A stretch of 64,000 nucleotides of DNA from Agelaius tricolor (GCA_023055355.1 JALJCS010000029.1:124001-188000); one strand, 5' to 3'; numbered from the stretch's first letter, positions 35,601 to 48,436 are shown. Program-made: numbers and translations. The notes: generated by a model from the letters alone, not told the origin.

Positions 35601-36895
35601 TCTTTACTTCTAGAAGGTTACATGAGGTCCTCCAACCTTGTCATAAACATTCGCATACAGTGGAAAGGAGTAGAAGGTACATCTAAATGCACAAAACAGA
35701 CCCAGAAAAATAGAGGTTTTTTACAGTCTTCTGTGAGAACAAGATATCTTTGAACGGAGTAATGCTTTAACTTTTAGTCCACTCATTACTATTATTACAA
35801 GTGTTTGGCCTTTAGTACATAGCCTTTGAAATCATCCAGCCCAATATTTTTGGCTAATTTTGTTTTAGTTCTCTCGGGGACTTTGTTTCTTAAGGAATAG
35901 TCCAGAGCGAGAGCGTCCACGGTAGAGTTATGCTGCCATAATAAAAGCGTCGTAAATTCTGGTACAGTTTGTGCTGGTAATAGGTCTAGGAAAGAAAGGT
36001 TTTACATCTTTTTTGACTTTCAAATGTAACCATTATTTGAAACAGTTAAGAGTTGGGCTTTCCCCCCCTCCAAAATACTTCTCTCTGGAATGTTGCTCAG
36101 GGATTACACATAAAAGCTCACCCTGTAAAATATGTTGCGGATAATCTGCAGTAAGCGCAGCTTAGCAGCTAGAGATGATTATGTGGGTTAAATGACATTC
36201 CTTCTGCGGTGATGGAAACTCTGTCTACGCAGACATACTCAACAAAAGTTACCATGGCTTAGCTCCTCTCCTAAACTTCATGTGCATTTTAAAACTTTCC
36301 AAGAAGGTGAATTCAAGCTCCTTCATTGCTCTCTGCTGGAGTCCCAAGAAAATATCAGTGTGCTTTTTGTCATTTACAGCTGTCATTGCTTAGCTCTTGA
36401 ACATGAGACTCTCTCATGACTGATGAAAGTTGTCTAGTTAAGAGTGGGTCAAAGACACGCTCCTGCTCTAGAAGGAGATGAGAAGGTTTCTGCAGTCTTT
36501 GTCATCTCTACTGCTTGTGATTTCTAGACAAAACCAGCTGGAAGTTTTCTGAAGGCAGTCCAGAAGCTGGCAATATGGACAGCTTACAACCAAACACTTG
36601 CTGCACTGCTACCACGGTGATACCAGGAAGGACTTAAAAAATTTAAACGGGCAAACAAAGCAGTTGGAAGGAAAAGAACATTAACCATTATTCCATGCTT
36701 CTAATATATCCTCCTTTAAGTCATCATTTTCATGCAGTTTAACGGCTTGCCTTGGTATCCCTCAAAAGGAAATCTGAGACAGAGTAAGCTTTTGAATGCA
36801 GTAGATGTGACACGTGCAGGCCAAGTTGCCTTTGTTGACATCAAATGCCAGTTATGCTTGAGCTACCCTTTGCTTAAGGTACTTCGCTTACACTA
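32619..36895. other. Long stretch with no recognised gene or repeat
   Basis: About 4.3 kb of unremarkable, moderately AT-rich sequence. Open frames are short (at most 84 codons) and not convincing. No CR1 or LTR signature was seen. Confidence 0.5.
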
Positions 36896-36998
36896 AGAAT
36901 TTTACTCATCATTGAGCAAATTTTGCTGTCATGATTGAGTAAATTTTATTCATGATAGAGTGAATTTTACTGTCACTCAGAATTTTACTGTCATGATT
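36896..36998 (+). repeat. Short degenerate tandem repeat (~20-24 bp)
   Basis: Four to five imperfect units contain 'gaattttactgtcatg' or 'gagtaaattttattcatg' variants. They sit in otherwise unassigned sequence. Confidence 0.75.
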
Positions 36999-38999
36999 GG
37001 CATTGAAACTTTTCAAGGAAAGCTCTGGATAGCAATGTTTGTGAAAAAACAGTATTTTATCTCCTGTATTTGTGTGAAGCAGGTAAGCCTTTTGCTGTCA
37101 CCAGTGTTGCTTACCCTTTCATGTCATATCCCTCTTCATATCCATATTCTGCTGAAGGCTTATTAATCTACTTTAAAATTGGCACGTGGAATAAGACTCC
37201 TTTTCCTTTTTGAAAGCTAATGTCATTTGACCTACTGACAGTAAATAATTCATTAATTGTAAGTCCCCAGCTAGCATCTTTTACGCATATTCTAACCTTC
37301 TAAAGAAGTAACAAAAACACTCTCCAATACTTTGCTTTCTTAAGCACACAAAATGCTTCCCTCCTTTGCAGTTGGCATTGTAAAATGAACCACATCTCTG
37401 CAGTATTTTAACGTGCACCATATTTAACCAAGTAATTCAAAAGAAATAAAAAGCAGCCCCTTTGATTTGGAAATATTTTTGAATTGTTTTTGAATATACA
37501 AAACATACCCTTACCGTACGCATTGCATGCAGATTTAATCGTCGTGAAAGCAAACCCTATGTTTCTGTTGGGATCGCAGGGTTTTCCAGTTTCCACAATT
37601 GTTCTTGGCACAGTTTTCTACTTATGTGACTGTTAGGACACTCACAGGTACTTCTAAGGTACTGTAGTAAGCGGAGAAGGAGGAGAGGTTGTGCCTTATT
37701 TCTGGCTTCCTTTGGTTTTCTTTTTGGTTTTCTTCCTCTTGCTCTTTTTCATGTCACCTTTCTAGATACTGTGATTTAGATTTGCAGTTTACTAAGCTGT
37801 GTTTTCTGTCTGGAATTCTTTGAAATTCCGAGAGGAACCCCACCGGTAAATATGCATCTTTTTATGATTTGCTAGCTACATAGAAAATCTTCCTGCTGCT
37901 CTAAAAGGCTTTTATTTGATATGCATTTTTATCACCATTCCAATGAAAAGTTCCTCTATTCACTGCTTTTGTACTGGATTCAGTTCAATGTGCGCTAACG
38001 GTGCAAAAAAGTCCTGCTGGAAGAAAGGAGCTGCATACCAATTGACCAAGACACGTGCTACAAGGGTCTTGGAAAGGTTCAAAGTTTCTCTACCTTTCTG
38101 GCAGTCTGTCTTCACAGCAGGACTTGATGAGGGATTTTGCTGGCGTTTCTTTGACAGAAAGCAATAACAAAGCAAGCAAAATGGAGCAGCAAAAGAAGAT
38201 AGCAGCAAAAGGTACATTATCCCCTCTGTTATTTATCATTGTCGAAAGAGATTTTTTCTCGCCATGTTACGTCAAATACCTTATTAGAGCTAAAGACTAG
38301 AAAAACGCAGCTCTGTTCTGGTTCATTAAAAGCAAAGCCATCTGTGGACAGAAGTGCCCAGCGTGATGCTGGGAACTCCTAGCTGGTTTCAGTAAGCTGT
38401 CTGGAGAACGGCATTTTCGGTGGGCTTTACTAGCGTGTCTGTAAGGAGGGGGAGTTTATGTGCAGCTTTGAGCCCTGAGAGTGCCATAGGCAAAGAGATC
38501 CATCGTGTAGCTCTCTGACCAGCCACAGCACACTGAGGCATGATGGATTACTCCCAGAGTTCACGTGGTAGAAAGGTTTTCTGCCCCCGTGAAGGACGAC
38601 ACATCCATTTTCTTGAATAGAGCCATTCTGTATGTTACAATGGTAACTTGAATTCATCAAGTTTGTGCTATTTGTACAATGGCAGTGAGCTTGGATTCTT
38701 AAGCTTCTCGTGTTTGACCTGTTTCCTGTTTCAGTAAATAGCAAAACTTCCAAGGACTGCAGCGACAAGAAGATGAAGCTGCTAGTGTATTTCAACTGTT
38801 TGCCTAATAAAATGGTGATTTTTGCACATATTCGCAATGGAAATTTACGGTACCGAAACACCAGCTCTGCTCAGGGCAATTCTGAAATTGACTTGAGCTC
38901 TTTCCCGTGTTTCTTAGCAGGTGAACTGAGATACTTCTAGCTTCCAAGGCAAGGCATTTGACAGCAGCTTCAAAAAGGCCCAGGCTGTTGGATGAAAAG
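36999..38999. other. Unassigned stretch with weak exon-like segments
   Basis: No gene recognised. A minus-strand segment at 37515-37617 reads open into a strong GTAAGG donor, but its acceptor is poor. Plus-strand frames at 38055-38300 and 38710-38940 are open but have no recognisable product. Confidence 0.4.
37515..37617 (-). other. Weak exon-like segment
   Basis: On the minus strand 103 nt stay open, with protein-like composition including PCDPNRNIGFAF. They end at ACG followed by GTAAGG. The upstream boundary (TAG before AAAACTG) lacks a pyrimidine tract. The product is not recognised. It could belong to the same minus-strand gene as 6339-6469, but nothing in the sequence links them. Confidence 0.15.
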
Positions 39000-39729
39000 G
39001 TGAAAAAACTGAGGGAAATGGGGGGAAATTTCACTTCTGGTTTATGTCATAGATTCAGCCAGATGATCAACAAGCATTAGTTTTATGAGGTACCAGCGCA
39101 GTCTTTCACTCTTGCAGATCCCCAAAAGCTTAACCATCCAGCAGCTTCTTCCTTGCAACAAGTGCCCCAGCCAAAAGCCAGGCCTGGCCGTCACCTTCTC
39201 CTCGCAGCCTACAAACTCTGCCAAACGTACCGGTGCTTCTCACTTTCCTTCTCAGCTACATGGACAAGCACATCCTCTCCATGTCTCCGAGTCCTTAGTG
39301 AAACCAAACAGAGGTTCACCTTCAAACAGCTCAGCGTGCCAGGACAGAAAGATTTCACTGGCCTGTCCCCTTGCTTTTTCCTTGCAGCTTTTTATTTTCA
39401 GAGCATACACCGAGGCATTGCACTTTGCTTCTCAGCTGAGTGCATTGCCACATTGCTGGAGTCCCACACGTCCATCTCCTTCTCGCACTAACTGCTTCTG
39501 TTGAAACATGCTGATGTGATGTGCTTTCCTGCTCAGCTATTAACACAGTCACATTCTATGTCCTGCTTGCAGTCTGAATCTAAAAGGAGACGTTTCTGAC
39601 TATGTCTCACAGACACAGATGGACCAGGATGAAAAGGTTGCTTGGACCTTGCCACTTACGTTCGAAAACATCCATTCACTCCACAATCAAGAGACACCTT
39701 TCTTTGCTTTACATCCTGCAAACTTCACT

Positions 39730-39757
<28 letters not shown>
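39730..39757 (+). repeat. (AC)n microsatellite
   Basis: About 14 perfect AC dinucleotides, followed by an AGAC tract and a short (TTTC)n run at 39780-39796. Confidence 0.97.
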
Positions 39758-39761
<4 letters not shown>

Positions 39762-39879
39762 GACACGAGAGCTACGCACTTTCTTTCTTTCTTTCTTAGC
39801 TGCACACACTCACCTATTTCCCAGCTTGACCTCTCTACCACTTCTCCTTCGGCCTTGCTGTGCATGGACATTTCCTGTT

Positions 39880-41080
39880 AAGATACCCATTGTGTTGCCT
39901 ATCCCTCCCCCACATTGCCTTGCCTTTCCTACCCAATCTTGCATTTCCTTGTCATTGCTGACAATTCCTTTCTTTTCCCTTGCCTTCCTGACCCATGCAT
40001 GTCCTTCCCTTGCCCTTCATACCAACCCAGTGCCTTGTATTGACTTGCTCACCTATCCTTCTTTTCCTTCCCATTTGTCCAGCTCCAATCTTTCATTTCC
40101 TTCTCCTTCTAGGACTCTTATTGCCTTGTCTCCCTCTCTTTTGTGTTGCCTGGCAAAGCCACCACTTGTCTGGCCTTGTCCTTGAACCCCTTCCTTGCCT
40201 TGCATTACCTTGCTCACCAGTCCCCCACCTGGAATTCACCACCTCTCTTTTTGTGGAATCTCTTCAACATGCATTGCCCTGCCTGCTTCTCCTAGGATTC
40301 TCCAGGCTTCCACTGGCTATTTTTTCTCAAGGCCCAGCGTTTCAGGAGCTTGTGAGAAGAAGCCTGGAGGAGGCCACGTGCAAGCACACCTATCTGTCCT
40401 GACAGCTTTCTTCTGACATCTATGCTTACATGCCTTGAATTTTGGACACAAAGTTCATCTTTCACCCTTGGGCTTCAGGGGCAGAATGACAGTTCTTTGG
40501 CATACAAAGGAAAGCAGGCAACCCAAGTGTCTTAGGTGCAGATTAGACATGACCCATGCAAGATCAAGGCTGGACAGAGCGGTCCGTCCGGGCCGCTTTT
40601 GTGTACCAGCAATCTTTGAATGGACCTGCCACTTGCCTTGCATTGGGCAACCAACCAGTTTCCTTGCCATGCCCTGCTCATTCTCCATTGCTTTGCATTC
40701 CCTTGCATACCCATGCCTCACATTTGACCTGCCTGCAGTTTTCCTACAGGGCTTGGCCTTGCCTAGCCCTTCCGGTTACCATTACCTCCTATGCCCAGCC
40801 TTGCCTCTAACTTCTGGCACTTGTCTCACCTACCACTCCATTTGCTTTCCCCTCACGGCTTCAGTCTTGCCAGCCTGTCCCTTGACTTGCCTACAATTGC
40901 CTACACTTGCTTTGCATTGCCTTACCTGCATGGAAGGCAAGGCAAAGAGTGGTAGACAAGGCAAAGCAAAGCCAGGAAGTTATTGGAAGGGCTAGGCAAG
41001 GCAGACATAGGCAAGCAAGCAAAGCTAGGGTAGGGTAGGCTAGGAAAACTAGGCATGGTACTGGAGGCAAGGCAAAGCCA
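39880..41080. repeat. CTTGCC-rich block that switches strand near 40.93 kb
   Basis: From about 39880 to 40930 the plus strand is full of CCTTGCC/TTGCCT phrases. From 40931 to about 41080 it becomes GGCAAGGCAAAG. The switch is abrupt, giving an imperfect inverted repeat centred near 40930 (one side 'gctttgcattgccttacc', the other 'aaggcaaggcaaag'). Confidence 0.7.
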
Positions 41081-41812
41081 AGTGACTTGGAGTGCCTTTC
41101 CTTGCTTGGGAAGTAAAAGATACGGTGGCAATGTTGGTAGGGCTGATGATAAGGTATCGTGGGAAGGTATAGTACAGCAAGACATTTCTGTCCTGGTCCT
41201 TTCTGTGTAGGAGCCATTGTTGGACAGAGTCAGTACCGGACGTGGTATGCAACTTTTGCTCGGTAAGTTCCTGAAGGAGAACAGCAATGCTTTCTCATGG
41301 GAAGGAAAGAACTTAGCCCCAGTGTTGGAGGTGCAGATAAGAAGCTGTGTCGTGCAGCTTAAGGGCGGCAGCAACTTTCTATCCTGGCATATTTGGTTTG
41401 GAAGCACATTTGTACAATCATGGAGTCGGTATCCATCTTTGGAAGGCAGTCTCCTTCCTGCAAGAATCCATTTGGCATGTGTTTTCCACTTTCTCAAGGC
41501 AGCCTTCTTGAAATTCTGCCAGCACACTTCTTTTGGACAAGGTAAAGAGCTGCGCTGGGTCTTGGTGTGCAGCCTAGCTAGTGCCCCGCACAGGTAATGC
41601 CCAAATAACAGTGGTCTGACACCTTTGTAGAGGATCAGGCCCTGGATGCTTTGGATTTTGGAGGAGGGGATGCCATTTCTTTTGAGATGGGCTTCCAGTT
41701 CCTCCTCCCTTTGGCAAAGTTTGGGTGGCCACTTTGGGTGGTCTCAGTGAATTGAAAGGCTTTTCCCAATAGGCAGTTCTCTGGGTTCGAGTTGTTGAAC
41801 TGTCAGTGGCAA

Positions 41813-41838
41813 TGCAGAGGCCAGGCCAGGCCTCTGCA
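41813..41838. repeat. Perfect 10-bp inverted repeat with 6-nt loop
   Basis: Arms TGCAGAGGCC and GGCCTCTGCA flank AGGCCA. The stem is strong and GC-rich. No terminator-like or promoter-like context is evident. Confidence 0.85.
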
Positions 41839-42471
41839 GGACAGGTTTTTGTCCCTTGTAGCTTTAGGGACTGTGTGAGCAGTCCCAGGTGCCATCCCAT
41901 TTGGATCCTGACTCTGAGAGATTGAAGGCTTACGGTGGTACCTAGAGCTGAGAAGGAAAGTGGCGATAGCAGGGTGCACGTTTATAGTTTGATGGGTGCA
42001 ATTGAAATTGTAGGCAGCAAAGAGCTTTCTCCACCAACAGTTTTGCGAGCTCGGCCAACATTTTCAAGTTTGTTACCAGGCTCTGTGAGAGAGAAAAAGT
42101 TTGTTAGGGCAGAAGATCTGGTGTCGGCCTTTGAGTGTGGGGCAAAGAAGAGTATCCACTTGGAAGGGGAAGATCGGTGACATCTTTCTGTCCTGACACA
42201 GTTGATTGGAGAGCAGGGACGTTTCTGACTTGGCTGGGTCCTGGGGGTGGTTGTGAGCTGGGCTCGGTGCGTGTCCTGGTTTTGTGAGTTGACAATGCTG
42301 TGGTGTGGTTATTTAGAAGAGCGCTGACAGTGCCCAGGAAAAAGACAAGCACTTTTCTAGCCCAGGCCCGTTCGTGTGGGAGCAGTGTAGGGACAAGAGC
42401 TCCGCTGTGGATCCTGGCTCTCGGGTACTGACAGAATGGGATCCTGCATGTAGCCCAGAAGGAAGAAGAAT

Positions 42472-42910
42472 TGTCGTGAACGGCGGGAGAAATGCGACAC
42501 ACCATATGCGTGAATGGCAAATCCCAAAGTTTATTGAAAACTCACACATATTTATATTGGTGTTAATGAAGCTTATACATATTGCAAAAGCTGAGTTCAT
42601 TATTGGTTAAAGCACACTTGGATCAACCACACCTACTTCTATCTTCTAATAATTATTTTGCTTCTATGTTTGCATTCTTCCAGCTTCTCTACCTAAGATA
42701 TCTACATTTTCTGGCACGCGATTTTCTCCCCCGTCTTCCCGTTTCAGAGAAGGTCACTGTGACCTTTGTCAGTGATTGGACACTGGTTGCTTAGTTCCCA
42801 GCTTGTATCCCCTATCCTTATCCATCGGTATCACATCGAAATGTCCTTTCTCAGCTAACCAATTATCCAAAAAGCTCTCTACAAAGAATCATTGCATTGT
42901 TGGCTGCACA
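42472..42910 (-). mobile_element. Minus-strand retroviral LTR
   Basis: Read on the minus strand it starts TGTGCAGCC. It contains two CCAAT-type motifs, a TATAAATA box near 42548-42560, AATAAA near 42533, and an end at CGTTCACGACA. This order fits U3-R-U5 of an avian ERV of about 440 bp. I find no matching target duplication (agaat versus gttta), so one end may be wrong or the flanks rearranged. Confidence 0.65.
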
Positions 42911-45191
42911 GTTTAGAAGCTTCAAAATAAAAGGCAATTGCAGCATGGCCTCTTCATTTTAGAAAGTTTTCTGGGCCATCAGCTGCTCAACATGTAACTT
43001 GCACCCACTGAACTGCATTCAGCTTCCTGGAGATATGCACTTTCCCTCAAGATCTAGGTACCATCTTGCACTCGAACGCTTGAAGATCCCAAACCGCTTC
43101 AAAATGTCCAGCGGCTGCTCTCAAAGAAAAAGTCCTACAACAAAAAGGCAGTGCTGGCCATAACGGTCCCTTTGCAGTCTGTCAACCAAACGAAACATAC
43201 TAGCGATTCTCACGTACTTTCTCAATGATACATATACGTGCATCAGCACATTCTCTCAAAGTGACAGAGACTATCGCTACAGCCAAGCGTTTTCAGCTGC
43301 ACTTCTGACTGACAGATGTGCCAGGACAGAAGGCATTTGCCAACCTACCCTCTTTCCTGTGCAACCTGACATTGGCAGCGCAAATATTTTCACATTCTTT
43401 CATTGTGGCCATGTCCAAAGCAGCTAAAGATCACACAGGTGGAAGTGTCAAGACAGAAGATGTTCTCAAAGTAACTCCTTTTTTTTCTAAACAGCTTTTA
43501 AACTGCGCACAATGCTTTGTATCTTCTTTCCCACATAGACCTGCCCTCACTTTTTCACACTCACATCTTTGTTGCAAACATCCAGCAGCTGTTTGCGTAG
43601 AAAAAGGCTCTAGAAATAAAAGCGAGACTTGGGCTGCACCTTCTGCCTGCCCTGTGTAAGCCACATCAAGCTCACCAGTGCGCTCTGTCCTTCCCTTTTC
43701 CGCTACAACTACCATTGTGTTCTCTGGATCTCGGAACCTAAAGGTAGGCACATTTGTTTCCACAGAAGGGCCATAGGTAGCGGCACAAATAGCTCTCACT
43801 GAACTTTAATCCTTACCACTGCCACCATGAGTTTGGTTGGTAGGCCAGTAGGAGTCATGCTCCTTTTACAGCTGGTATGCGGCAGCCACCAGCCCAGTGC
43901 TCTTCGACTCTTGTAACCAATCCTGCTTTTACTCTCCCGGAGGGGATTAGGCATCTGTTTCTCACACAGATCATTGTGGCAGCAGCCAACGGCTCTAGTG
44001 CACTGCTTCTGCCAAAAGACACTGGGGCCAGGCACTTACCTTCTCAGCACTACGTAGCCCCGTATTCTGCGTCTCTTGTCGTCCAGATCATACCGCAAAG
44101 CGTTTCACAGAGAAAAAATGTGCCAGGACAACAAGCTTGGCTGAAGTGTACCCCTGAAACTGGTGGAAGTTTGTATTTGCACCACATTCAAGGGGCAGTC
44201 CTCTTTCCTATACAACCTGCAAACTGCTGTCTGTTCCCAGTGCCCTCTGCCCGCTCCTTCTTACCTTGAAGTACCATGCCAAAGAGGGCTCTGTGCTGAG
44301 GTCTCAGAAGAAGAGGGAAGCAGATGTGTTTGTAAAGTGGACTGTCTGTTAGTCACTTCCCTCTTCAAAGCAGCGTGTTCCATGCCAAGCAGACAACAAA
44401 GCAACAAAAGATGAGTGTGACTCTGCAGTCAAATCCTGCAATGTTCCCAGAAGTGAATTTCTCTCTTCGATAGGACTGACTTGTATGAAGTGGCGTGGTT
44501 GTTTCCTTCCATTAGAAGGGCAACTCATCTAGCCAGGCTTCATCACCCCCTGCATCTTTTGGGGTAGTTCTTGGAAGAAAATAGATAGCAACTTTTCCAC
44601 TCCACATGATTCATGTTTCATTCTCTTCCTTCTGTACTTCAGGGAACAAGCTATCAATTCCCTACTCTTTCTATGAAAAGGCATGAAGCTATTAATTAAA
44701 TTCCCATAGATATAATAAGGAATCAAAGTCTTTTATGCCTGAAGGGCAGGCCCTTATGGTATGAAAAGTATGGATTGTCAAGGGTGGAAGAAGATCTGTA
44801 TGAAAAGGGAGAAAGCCCAGAAGCATGCAGGGATTTTCAGGTATGAAAGGGAAAACGACATTAAATTGTCAAGGGAAAGAAATTGAAAGAGGCAGGAGGG
44901 AGAAGGGAGGCAGAGGAGGCAAATGCTGCCTTTGAGGCAGCTGACACAAGGACCGTCGGCCTCATGAGCAAACAAGAAAACCAAATGAAACTTCACAGCA
45001 ATCTCATCCACAACTTAGTGGACAAATGTGCAAACCCATTTCTTCATTTATTATGTGTCTAATATATATAGAGATGTTCTTCATTCTGACAGAATTTTCA
45101 GGGAGCAAGCTAGTGCAAGGCACCTGGAACCAATGGTGTATTGGAAATGGCCAACATGCAGAACACGCTCCATCCTGAACGCTACCACAGC
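42911..45191. other. Unassigned stretch, partly in the degenerate repeat region
   Basis: No gene recognised. Donor-like motifs at 43810 and 44040 on the minus strand occur within repeat-like phrases, so I do not call exons. Purine-rich sequence at 44870-44930. Confidence 0.4.
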
Positions 45192-45575
45192 AGAATCACA
45201 GGATCATAGAATGGCCGGGGTAGACAAAGACCTTAAAGGCCATCTAGTTCTCTGACATGGGCGGGGACACCTTTTACTTGCTCAGGTTGCTCAGAGCCCC
45301 ATCCAGCCTGGCCTTGAACACCAGGTTGGGGTGTCCATAACTTCTCCAGGCTCTCTGTGCCAGTGCTTCACCACCCTCACAGGGAAGAATTTCTTCCGAG
45401 TATCTAATTTCAACCTGCCCTCTTTCATTTTGAAGCCATTGCCCATTGTCCTGTCTCCAGAGTTGCTAATGAAGAGTCCCTCTCCTGCTTCCCTTCAGAT
45501 ATTGGAAGGTGTTGTGAGGTCTCCATGCAACCTTCTCTTCACCAGGCTAAACAGCCCTCATTCTCTCAGCCTGTG
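45192..45575 (-). mobile_element. CR1 LINE 3' end, minus strand
   Basis: It begins at the complement of the CR1 terminal octamers ('agaatcacaggatcataga'). It continues through 'gttgctcagagccccatcc' and 'gaagaatttcttcc' to 'cattctctcagcctgtgtg'. It is cut at 45575 by the solo LTR that follows. Confidence 0.88.
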
Positions 45576-46781
45576 TGTCGTGGCTTGACACTGGGACAAT
45601 GCCAGTGCCCCCATGAGTATACTCTCTCCGTGGTTTCTGCTGTGAGATGTGACCAGCAATAAGCAAAGCAGGCTCCCACTTAGGAAAAAAAAATAATTAT
45701 TAACTAAACTACAAGGGAAAGGAAAAGGAAAAAAAAAAAAGAAACACACAAGGAAAATGAAAACTTCACAAATACATCTCCTCCTCCTCCTCCCCAAATT
45801 CCCAATACAATACATCCCCCAAATCATCGACTCTTGGTCCAGCACCACCCTTCAGAATACTCAATCCTCAGTTCATCAAGAGGAGAAGGAGTCCTTCTTG
45901 TGCCAATGGTGACCTCTTCCTTTCATGTCCACTGCTCTCACCACTGAACACAGACCAGAGCTGCTTCTAGGGTCGACTTTTAAGGATGCTTCGTCCCACT
46001 GCAAAAAGGCACAGTCTCAACTTTGGGACATCTGTCCCCCCCCATATTTTTCACCCCCTGGGGCTGAGGGGTACCCACACCGAACCCTCTTGGTCCTGAG
46101 GCATTGCCTCCCCCTAGAATGCAGTCCCTGTATCACAAGGAAACATGGCTCTGTCCATGGCTACACACAAAGAGTCCAGCATAAGCTACTCCATCATCTC
46201 TTCCACCTGCCTTCTTCTCTATTTCTCTCGTGGCCCATTTCCTCTTATCTCCTCTATATCTCTCTTCTCATTCAACTCCAGGAGGATTAGCATTTTTCCA
46301 TCATCCAAGAAAAGGGTTAAAAATCTGAGGCTCTGTCTGTCCAGAACTCCCATGGCTGCCCTGCCAGGCACCTTCTTGCACTCCCCTCTTCTCCTTCTCG
46401 GCCGGCCAAGAACAGGCACCAGCTCTCTCTCTATCTCTCCTGGGGGGGCGGGGGGGGGCTGCCCGATGCCTCTCAGTGCTCCTCCACCCTTCCATCCTGC
46501 AGGGGCCTTCACCTCCCTTCTGGCCAGGGACCCAGCCTACCTCACCGGGCCGGGTGGCTTCCCCTGCCCCGCCCAGCCCGCAGCCAGGCAGGGGAGATCT
46601 GAACCTTTCCCTGACCGGAACCCAAGAGAGCCTCCCAGGGGAGAGCCCTGCTTTTAACCCCGTGTTCTCAGAGGCGCATCCAATGTCCCAATGGCCACCT
46701 TAGGTGCCAATATTAAAATCTGAACATCCATTGGCCTCACCACAGCATCCCAGAAAACACATTTCCTGTCAAACCACCACA
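45576..46781 (-). mobile_element. Solo LTR inserted in CR1, 5-bp target duplication
   Basis: On the plus strand it starts TGTCGTGGCTTGACAC and ends ACCACCACA. It is flanked by ctgtg at 45571-45575 and 46782-46786. On the minus strand it reads TGTGGTGGTTTGACAGG and has a TTAAAAGC TATA-like box about 130 bp in (46650-46660), which sets its orientation. It belongs to a different family from the TGTCCTAGG LTRs. No internal sequence remains. Confidence 0.88.
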
Positions 46782-46786
46782 CTGTG

Positions 46787-48436
46787 GGATATGCTCTTGT
46801 CCTGAATACTGAACTGCAGTATTGTCTGATGATTTTTTGAATCCTTTGAAGGCATTTTGAATTCTTTTTCAGCCTTAAATTAGACTAAATAGCTTTGATT
46901 TGTGGGTATTGAGAACCAGAAATCACTGCCCTGCCTTGCCTTTTTTACAGCTCCTTTCCGTGGGAGACTCGCTGCAAACGTCACAGCTGGTGAGACAGTG
47001 GGCACACCATCATTCTGAAAGAGCTTTGCACAGTAAACATAGAGGAGGATTAAATATTGAAATGCAGATGACAGGAGCTGCCCAATGGACTCTGCTGGTG
47101 GAAATCAAATACTAGTCTAGTCTTTTGAATGCAAATAATTCCTCCCAATGAGGCCAGACAGGCTTGTTTGCCTTTGAATCTGAGCATGTGGACAGTAGTG
47201 GATGGTCTACAGGTTGAAAACAGTGTAGATACTTCTCCTTTTTTTCAATAGTGGCTCAGAAACTGAAAAGGCAGCTACAAAATGGTAAATACATCCCTAC
47301 AGATTCAAAAATGGTTGTTCTTAAGTTGCATCTCCACCATAACAACAAATTGTTAGAACTGAAATACAGATGGGAATTTTATAGCTTCTCAGAAATGAAG
47401 CAGGAATTGGCCAATGGGCCTTAGCAGTAGCTACAAGTTTTTCAGCATGAGGCATCTCAAAAGTATTTTAACCGTACAGAACTTTTCTGTACTTTTGGCC
47501 TTTTATCTCAAGGATGCATCAAAAAAAAAAAAAGGAAAAAAACCCCAAGAAAAATATAAAAAGAACAAACCCTACCAAATATATATATATATATATATAT
47601 ATTACATGACTAAGATAATAAGCACAATCAGTAACATATATAGAAACAGAACCCATGGTTTTTAACTTTCAACCTTGTCTTCTCAACACACTCTCGAAAA
47701 TGGAATTGTTTCCCTATCTGCCTTGAAACATTTTGGAGCAAAAAACACTCTAAGGTCCTGAGAGGTGTTTTGGTCAAAAATCCCTTCTTCTGGTTTTCTG
47801 TCCAGAAGCAGAGTAATGGAGGGGAAAGCTGGTAGCTGGCCAAAGGAGGTAGGAAGAGTAATCATCATCCACAACACTGGGGCTAAAGAAATTTCCACAG
47901 AAAATTACCTGCCTTATTACTTGCTCATGTGGTGGGTTGAAAGCTCAGAATCTGTTTCCATGTTTCCCATCCCTCGAATGTTCTATTTCACAGAATTCGA
48001 GCCCCTCAAACTTCAGTCCTGCCAGAACAGCCTGCCACGTGCTGTCATAGGGGATCTGCTGATGCCCACTGACTCTTACCAGTCTAGTGCTCATCACTGT
48101 TGCAGATCAAGAACTACTGAATAGTTCTGATTAATGCTCTTAGAGTGGTTGAAAACAAGGAAAGAATGACTAGACATTTGTATGATCAAATCCCCTGATG
48201 GAATAAAAACATGCCAGGACAACAAGCTTAATAAATGTATTCATTGTCATAAGAAGGGAGATGAAGGGTCCAAAAGATTACTTGCATACTTACTGTTCTA
48301 AATCCCTTGTTATCTGGTAAATTGCAAAGGATGCCCGGCTTTCACCAAAATGCAAATCAGATTAAAATGTGAAGCCTTACACTTTACTGGATATAAAACT
48401 TCATCATCCATTTTTAAATCTTAGAGATTGTGATGT
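46787..48436. other. Unassigned stretch
   Basis: No gene recognised. It contains an A-rich tract (47520-47560) and a (TA)n microsatellite at 47579-47602. A possible acceptor at 46948 leads into a short open frame ending 47115, without other support. Confidence 0.45.

Larger units (their letters stand above)
39000..44420. repeat. Possible highly degenerate ~90-bp repeat region
   Basis: Phrases such as 'cttctcagct' (39250, 39431, 39529) and GTGCCAGGACA (39337, 43316, 44119) recur. Their complements recur near 40390, 41188, 41374 and 42184. Many spacings are near multiples of 89-93 bp (98, 181, 186, 798, 803, 810). Copies are too diverged for me to align whole units by eye, so this is a tentative satellite call. 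The minus-strand LTR at 42472-42910 interrupts the region. Confidence 0.35.

Noticed and set aside
39619..40995. 135-188-codon frames rich in Pro, Leu, Ser and Cys
   Set aside because: Low-complexity CTTGCC-rich sequence gives long frames in several phases at once.
41574..41900. Minus-strand 108-codon frame as a retroviral or host gene
   Set aside because: No recognisable motif, and it overlaps a GC-rich hairpin and repeat-like sequence.
43796..44100. Donor-like sites on the minus strand suggesting exons
   Set aside because: They fall in recurring repeat phrases (ttaccttctcag), and acceptors and conserved frames are lacking.
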